Source: Planctomycetaceae bacterium UBA4732
GTDB taxonomy: Bacteria > Planctomycetota > Planctomycetia > Gemmatales > Gemmataceae
Assembly: GCA_002404095.1 (NCBI GenBank)
Contig: DHJA01000243.1
Coordinates: forward strand, 14,486-25,767
Direction: 5' to 3'
Length of the DNA: 11,282 nt
Shown here: in pieces, positions 7,979 through 11,282 of the stretch
How positions within the stretch are numbered: the first letter of the stretch is position 1
How the letters are laid out: the number at the start of each line of letters is the position of its first letter
Made by a program: the position numbers and the translations under genes
Notes under the pieces: generated by a model
Told to the model about the DNA's origin: nothing
What the model saw: only the letters and a program-made list of their open reading frames with translations
The model's database searches: none

Positions 7979-9724
7979 ATGACCGATCCTCTCGCGCCGA
8001 CTTCGGATGACGACTCGGGGTTTCCGGACTCCGCTGGGGAGGAGGACTGGCCGCTGGTGCCGGCGCGCATGCTCAACGAATTCACCTATTGCCCCCGGCT
8101 CGGCTATCTCGAATGGGCGCAGGCCGAATGGGCGCCGTCCGCCGATACGCTCCACGGCGAGTTCGTTCACCGCAACGTCGATCGCGAAGATCGGCGGGCG
8201 CTCCCCGTGGGCGACGCCGACAGCCCAGACGCCATTCACCGCCGGTCGCTGCGCCTGGAAGACGCCGGCCTGGGCCTCGTGGCGGTCGTGGACGTGATCG
8301 AACTCGAAGGCGAGCGGGCGACGCCCGTCGATTACAAGCGCGGCAAGGCCCCGGACTTGCCCGAAGGGGCTTGGGAGCCGGAGCGCGTGCAACTGTGCGC
8401 CCAAGGCCTTTTGCTGCGCGCGGCCGGTTTTCAATGCGACCAGGGCGTCGTTTATTACGCCGAATCGAAGGAGCGCGTGACGGTCGAGTTCGACGCGTTG
8501 CTCATCGTCCGCACCCGCGAGCTTCTCGCTGAGTTTCGCCGCACGGCAGCCAGCGGCAAGATCCCCCTCCCCCTGGTGGACAGTCCGAAGTGCCCGCGCT
8601 GTTCGCTCGTCAGCATCTGCCTGCCCGACGAGACGAACTGGCTGAACGCGCATCCGCCGACCGAAGACGAGGAAGCCGAAGGCGCGCCGGCGCCGGCAAA
8701 GGGCGACCGGCCGCGGCTGGCGCTGACGCCGCGCGACGACGCCAAGCCGCTCCATCTGAGCGAGCAGGGGGCGTACGTCGGCAAGTCGGGGGAGCGGCTC
8801 AAAGTCACGTTGAAGGGCAAACACCTGGCCGATGTGAAGCTGATCGACGTCTCGCAGGTGTGTTTGTACGGCAACATTCAAATGACGACGCAAGCCCTGG
8901 CGGAGCTGGTGGAACGTCAGATTCCGGTCTGTTATTTCACGCAGTCGGGCTGGTTCCACGGGATGACTACGGGACTGGCCCATCGCAACGTGGAGGTTCG
9001 CATTCGTCAGTACGCGGCCGCCGCCGACCCCGCGCTCGCCTTGCCGTTGGCGCGGGCGTTCGTGGGCGGCAAGATCCGCAATTGCCGCACAATTCTAAGG
9101 CGCAATCTGGAACACGACCTGGACCGCGTGCTGGATCGGCTGGTCGAGCTGGCGACGGACGCCGAGCGGGCGTCATCGGCGGAGTCGCTGCTGGGCTTGG
9201 AGGGGATGGCGGCGAAATTGTATTTCGCGGCGTTCGCCACGCTGTTGAAACCCGGGTTCGATTTCGAGGGCCGCAATCGTCGTCCGCCGAAGGACCCGGT
9301 CAACGCGACGCTGTCGTTCCTGTATTCGCTGTTGGCGAAGGAGGCGCACGTGTCGGCCCAGGCTGCCGGATTGGACCCGATGTTGGGGATCTTGCACAAG
9401 CCGCGCTATGGCCGACCGTCGCTGGCCTTGGACCTGGCGGAAGAGTTTCGACCGCTCCTGGCCGATTCCGTGGCGCTCTCGCTGATGAACACGGGCGAGT
9501 TGAAGGACGCCCATTTTGTGCGGCGGGCGGGCGCCTGCGGCCTGACGCCGGCAGGTCGGCGGGCCGTGCTGTCCGGCTGGGAGCGGCGACTCAGTTCGGA
9601 GGTGACGCATCCCGTGTTCGGCTACGTGCTCTCGTATCGTCGGGTGATCGCGCTTCAGGCTCGGCTCTTGGTCCGGGCGCTGACGGGCGAGATCCCGGGA
9701 TATCCGCCTTTCAAGACACGGTGA
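7979..9724 (+). CDS. cas4-cas1: Cas4-Cas1 fusion, spacer acquisition nuclease-integrase
   Basis: This protein trims and selects new spacers by their PAM (Cas4) and integrates them at the leader end of the array (Cas1, with Cas2). From ATG 7979 it has 581 residues. After an acidic 25-residue lead comes Cas4: C38 in EFTYCPR, H64, D105, D118/K120 in VDYK, Q138, then the cysteines C205, C208 and C214, which with C38 should hold a 4Fe-4S cluster. A linker rich in Glu, Ala and Pro (about 223-250) leads to Cas1, with catalytic E408 in GLEGMAAKLYF, H473 in ILHKPRYGRPSLALDL and D485. ATG 7979 is chosen because homology begins soon after it (LVPARMLNEF); the frame is open back to 7652 but without family similarity. 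A weak AGGG precedes it. Such fusions are typical of subtype I-G. Hand-counted rows suggest somewhat higher GC than in the effector genes. Confidence 0.95.
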   Translation: MTDPLAPTSDDDSGFPDSAGEEDWPLVPARMLNEFTYCPRLGYLEWAQAEWAPSADTLHGEFVHRNVDREDRRALPVGDADSPDAIHRRSLRLEDAGLGLVAVVDVIELEGERATPVDYKRGKAPDLPEGAWEPERVQLCAQGLLLRAAGFQCDQGVVYYAESKERVTVEFDALLIVRTRELLAEFRRTAASGKIPLPLVDSPKCPRCSLVSICLPDETNWLNAHPPTEDEEAEGAPAPAKGDRPRLALTPRDDAKPLHLSEQGAYVGKSGERLKVTLKGKHLADVKLIDVSQVCLYGNIQMTTQALAELVERQIPVCYFTQSGWFHGMTTGLAHRNVEVRIRQYAAAADPALALPLARAFVGGKIRNCRTILRRNLEHDLDRVLDRLVELATDAERASSAESLLGLEGMAAKLYFAAFATLLKPGFDFEGRNRRPPKDPVNATLSFLYSLLAKEAHVSAQAAGLDPMLGILHKPRYGRPSLALDLAEEFRPLLADSVALSLMNTGELKDAHFVRRAGACGLTPAGRRAVLSGWERRLSSEVTHPVFGYVLSYRRVIALQARLLVRALTGEIPGYPPFKTR

Positions 9725-9740
9725 ATGATAAATAATAAAC

Positions 9741-10067
9741 GTGGCAAGCAGATCGCGAGGTGCTAGAATCAGAAACACCTACATCGTGGCGTACGACGTC
9801 CTGGACGACAAACGCCGCACGAAGGCGCACAAGATCTTGAAGGGCCGCGGCGACGCGTTGCAGTATTCGGTATTCCGGTGCGACCTGTCGGACGCGGAGC
9901 GCGTGGTGATGCAGGCGGCGCTTTGGGAGGTGCTGAACCTCAAGGACGACCGCGTGGTGATCCTGGACCTCGGCCCGCAAGAAGGGCGGGCGAAGCTGGC
10001 TATCGAGACATGGGGCAAGCCTTTGGAGGAGTCCCCCCCGACGCCGGGGGGCGCGATTATCCTGTAG
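9741..10067 (+). CDS. cas2: Cas2, partner of Cas1 in spacer integration
   Basis: Cas2 is the small ferredoxin-fold dimer that bridges two Cas1 dimers during spacer integration. The family pattern is clear: NTYIVAYDVLDDKRRTKAHK with the conserved early Asp (D19 in the 108-residue version), GRGDALQYSVFRCDL, and NLKDDRVVILDLGP. GTG 9741 gives 108 residues but has no visible ribosome binding site, and its first nine residues are unlike the family. Many relatives begin MRxTYxVAYD, and the codon at the matching place is ATC (9768-9770). GAGG (9757-9760) lies seven bases before it. The start is therefore uncertain: GTG 9741, or a non-standard or mutated start at 9768. It follows cas4-cas1 by 16 bases and ends directly before the leader. 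The C-terminus includes a run of C then G able to pair (10034-10051). Confidence 0.92.
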   Translation: MASRSRGARIRNTYIVAYDVLDDKRRTKAHKILKGRGDALQYSVFRCDLSDAERVVMQAALWEVLNLKDDRVVILDLGPQEGRAKLAIETWGKPLEESPPTPGGAIIL

Positions 10068-10117
10068 TCGAGCGGTCCTGTGCCGCCGAAACCCCGCGAC
10101 CCGCTCGCGGCGATAAA

Positions 10118-10129
10118 GCTCTTTGACAA
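10118..10129 (+). promoter_or_regulatory. boxA-like antitermination element
   Basis: GCTCTTTGACAA matches the E. coli rRNA-leader boxA (GCTCTTTAACAA) at 11 of 12 bases. boxA in RNA binds NusB/NusE and lets RNA polymerase read through long untranslated transcripts without Rho termination, and it has been described upstream of CRISPR arrays in Salmonella. Its place in the leader, about 110 bp before repeat 1 and on the transcribed strand, fits that role. The included TTGACA could also be a -35 box, but no -10 follows at 16-18 bases. Confidence 0.6.
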
Positions 10130-10158
10130 ATCGACTTATGGACCCGCCCGTTGCAAAT

Positions 10159-10187
10159 GGTCGGTCAAGGGCCGCTTCCGACCGACC
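10159..10187. repeat. Leader inverted repeat, 8-bp arms
   Basis: GGTCGGTC (10159-10166) and GACCGACC (10180-10187) are perfect reverse complements with 13 bases between. The right arm overlaps the start of the third GACCCGCYCG copy. It may form a hairpin in the leader RNA or be a protein site. Confidence 0.6.
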
Positions 10188-10206
10188 CGCTCGTTTTCCG
10201 CACCGC

Positions 10207-10221
10207 AAACCACTGTGGTTT
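10207..10221. repeat. Leader palindrome next to repeat 1
   Basis: AAACCACTGTGGTTT has perfect 7-bp arms around a central T and ends 20 bp before repeat 1, within reach of an integration complex bound at the leader-repeat border. Function unknown; a site that anchors Cas1-Cas2 or a bending protein is possible. Confidence 0.6.
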
Positions 10222-10241
10222 CTGACTTTGGGATGCGAGCG

Positions 10242-11282
10242 GTCTCCACGGCTTCACCGCCGTGGCCGAATTGAAGTTGTATGATGTCAGCTGATTACAT
10301 CATGACCATCGCCACGGTCTCCACGGCTTCACCGCCGTGGCCGAATTGAAGTGCCAGCTGAACTTGCCAACGGACGGTCTGAGTGTGGTGTCTCCACGGC
10401 TTCACCGCCGTGGCCGAATTGAAGCAAGGAATCGTGATTCCACCGGGGCAATAATCATGGCGTCTCCACGGCTTCACCGCCGTGGCCGAATTGAAGCAAT
10501 CCGTCGTCCGGCAGCGCGTATAAGTCCACGCCGAGTCTCCACGGCTTCACCGCCGTGGCCGAATTGAAGCTCTTTGTGCGTATCGCCCGGAAACCGGATC
10601 GCCCCCGTCTCCACGGCTTCACCGCCGTGGCCGAATTGAAGTAGTAGCCTTGGCGATGTCGGCCACGACCTGCGATTGGTCTCCACGGCTTCACCGCCGT
10701 GGCCGAATTGAAGTGCGGAAGGCAAGCTCCACGCCGGACGGCTCAGACGCGGTCTCCACGGCTTCACCGCCGTGGCCGAATTGAAGTGGGAGCGATAACG
10801 ATACGGCACTGGATGCCGCCGTCCTGTCTCCACGGCTTCACCGCCGTGGCCGAATTGAAGTGCGGAGTTTCCGGTAGCGGTCCATGACGCCGGTGAGTAG
10901 TCTCCACGGCTTCACCGCCGTGGCCGAATTGAAGTTGGCGAGCGAACAGACGCGACGGGCGGTAACGAAGAGGTCTCCACGGCTTCACCGCCGTGGCCGA
11001 ATTGAAGTCAAGTGCAAGCCATGATTCGGGAGCTGTACAGCGGCGTCTCCACGGCTTCACCGCCGTGGCCGAATTGAAGTCCCCGATGGTTCGCGGCGTC
11101 CACGGCCCACGCCACGCGTCTCCACGGCTTCACCGCCGTGGCCGAATTGAAGTGTGTCGGCGTACCAGCGTATGCCGCCAGAGCAACGTGTCTCCACGGC
11201 TTCACCGCCGTGGCCGAATTGAAGTGACTGCTGCGCGTCAAGTCCGGCGCCGCCTCGGTTGGTCTCCACGGCTTCACCGCCG
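10242..11282 (+). CRISPR. Subtype I-G CRISPR array, 14 full repeats plus a cut one
   Basis: Fourteen identical 35-bp repeats start at 10242, 10317, 10390, 10462, 10535, 10607, 10679, 10752, 10826, 10900, 10973, 11045, 11118 and 11190. A fifteenth starts at 11262 and is cut after 21 bases. Each begins GTCTCC, folds into a 7-bp stem CCACGGC/GCCGTGG with loop TTCACC, and ends CCGAATTGAAG, the likely 5' handle after cleavage at the stem base. The 14 spacers measure 40, 38, 37, 38, 37, 37, 38, 39, 39, 38, 37, 38, 37 and 37 bp and are all different. The first spacer base is always T (11) or C (3; spacers 3, 4 and 5), so the repeat may be read as 36 bp with a variable last base. No degenerate repeat is seen, so the array continues past the window. 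Confidence 0.99.

Larger units (their letters stand above)
10098..10193 (+). repeat. Leader iterons, GACCCGCYCG three times at 43-bp spacing
   Basis: GACCCGCTCG occurs at 10098-10107 and 10184-10193, and GACCCGCCCG at 10141-10150. Both distances are exactly 43 bp, about four turns of B-DNA, so the copies face the same side of the helix. The reverse complement, one G shorter, is CGAGCGGTC at 10069 and 10236. Equal spacing suggests binding sites for a protein acting on the leader. I cannot tell whether it serves transcription or integration. Confidence 0.65.
10068..10241 (+). promoter_or_regulatory. CRISPR leader
   Basis: These 174 bases separate the cas2 stop from the first repeat and hold no gene. 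They contain a boxA-like element (10118-10129), three GACCCGCYCG copies 43 bp apart, the 9-mer CGAGCGGTC at both ends (10069-10077 and 10236-10244, the latter crossing into repeat 1), an 8-bp-arm inverted repeat (10159-10187) and a 15-bp palindrome (10207-10221). The repeat 3' end ATTGAAG and the complete identity of the repeats on this side mark it as the leader end, with transcription in the + direction. I found no confident promoter; it may lie within the end of cas2 or the whole operon may read through. Confidence 0.8.

Noticed and set aside
7592..8983. 463-codon minus-strand ORF opposite cas4-cas1
   Set aside because: Shadow of a GC-rich gene; the + strand frame has full Cas4 and Cas1 motifs and the antisense product resembles nothing I know.
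10034..10051. C-run/G-run hairpin at the end of cas2 as a terminator
   Set aside because: It is inside the coding sequence and has no T-run after it; only the pairing potential is noted.
10123..10128. TTGACA as a -35 promoter box in the leader
   Set aside because: No -10-like hexamer follows at 16-18 bp; the bases are better explained as part of the boxA-like element.
10642..11117. Short repeat-like strings inside spacers (TCGGCCACG in spacer 6, GTCCACGG in spacer 12) and the shared start TGCGGA of spacers 7 and 9
   Set aside because: Six to nine bases in GC-rich spacers; no longer match, so most likely coincidence.
10295..11277. Minus-strand ORFs through the array with the recurring peptide NSATAVKPWR
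   Set aside because: The recurrence is the translated CRISPR repeat; the spacers give unrelated residues, so it is not a tandem-repeat protein.

Overview
The window holds one complete subtype I-G (formerly I-U) CRISPR-Cas locus, entirely on the + strand. The organism is not identifiable with certainty. The GC-rich DNA, the Cas4-Cas1 fusion and the style of the Csx17/Csb1/Csb2 proteins fit a planctomycete or a deltaproteobacterium-like (Geobacter/Myxococcus-type) host; I lean to Planctomycetota, as an inference only.

Layout. Positions 1-28 are a CRISPR repeat on the MINUS strand, cut by the window edge, so the operon is flanked by repeats on both sides in opposite orientation. Positions 29-183 are an upstream region with a near-perfect 16-bp palindrome (58-73) and a hairpin followed directly by ATTGAAG (97-131), the same seven bases that end the real repeats. 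Next come the effector genes: cas3 (184-2772, helicase first, HD nuclease last), csx17/cas8 (2769-4967), csb1/cas7 (4980-6014) and csb2/cas5-cas6 (6018-7655). A 323-bp junction follows. It starts with a 21-codon fragment that looks like the C-terminal end of a second, different csb2, and also contains a 12-bp-arm hairpin with an extra half-copy. Then come the adaptation genes cas4-cas1 (7979-9724) and cas2 (9741 or 9768-10067), a structured leader (10068-10241) and a CRISPR array (10242 to the window end) with 14 complete identical 35-bp repeats, a cut fifteenth repeat and 14 spacers of 37-40 bp.

How it works. By family knowledge, Cas4-Cas1 with Cas2 select and integrate new spacers at the leader end of the array. 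The array transcript is cut by the Cas6-like part of Csb2. Csb1, Csb2 and Csx17 form the crRNA-guided surveillance complex, and Cas3 is recruited to unwind and degrade target DNA. All key catalytic residues I looked for in Cas3, Cas4 and Cas1 are present, so the system looks functional.

Most notable points: the csb2 C-terminal relic marking a probable module-exchange junction; a boxA-like antitermination element in the leader; leader iterons GACCCGCYCG at exactly 43-bp spacing with inverted variants at both leader ends; a pyrimidine at the first spacer base in 14 of 14 spacers; a repeat-like hairpin just upstream of cas3 that could be a CRISPR-derived regulator; and a possible ATC start of cas2.
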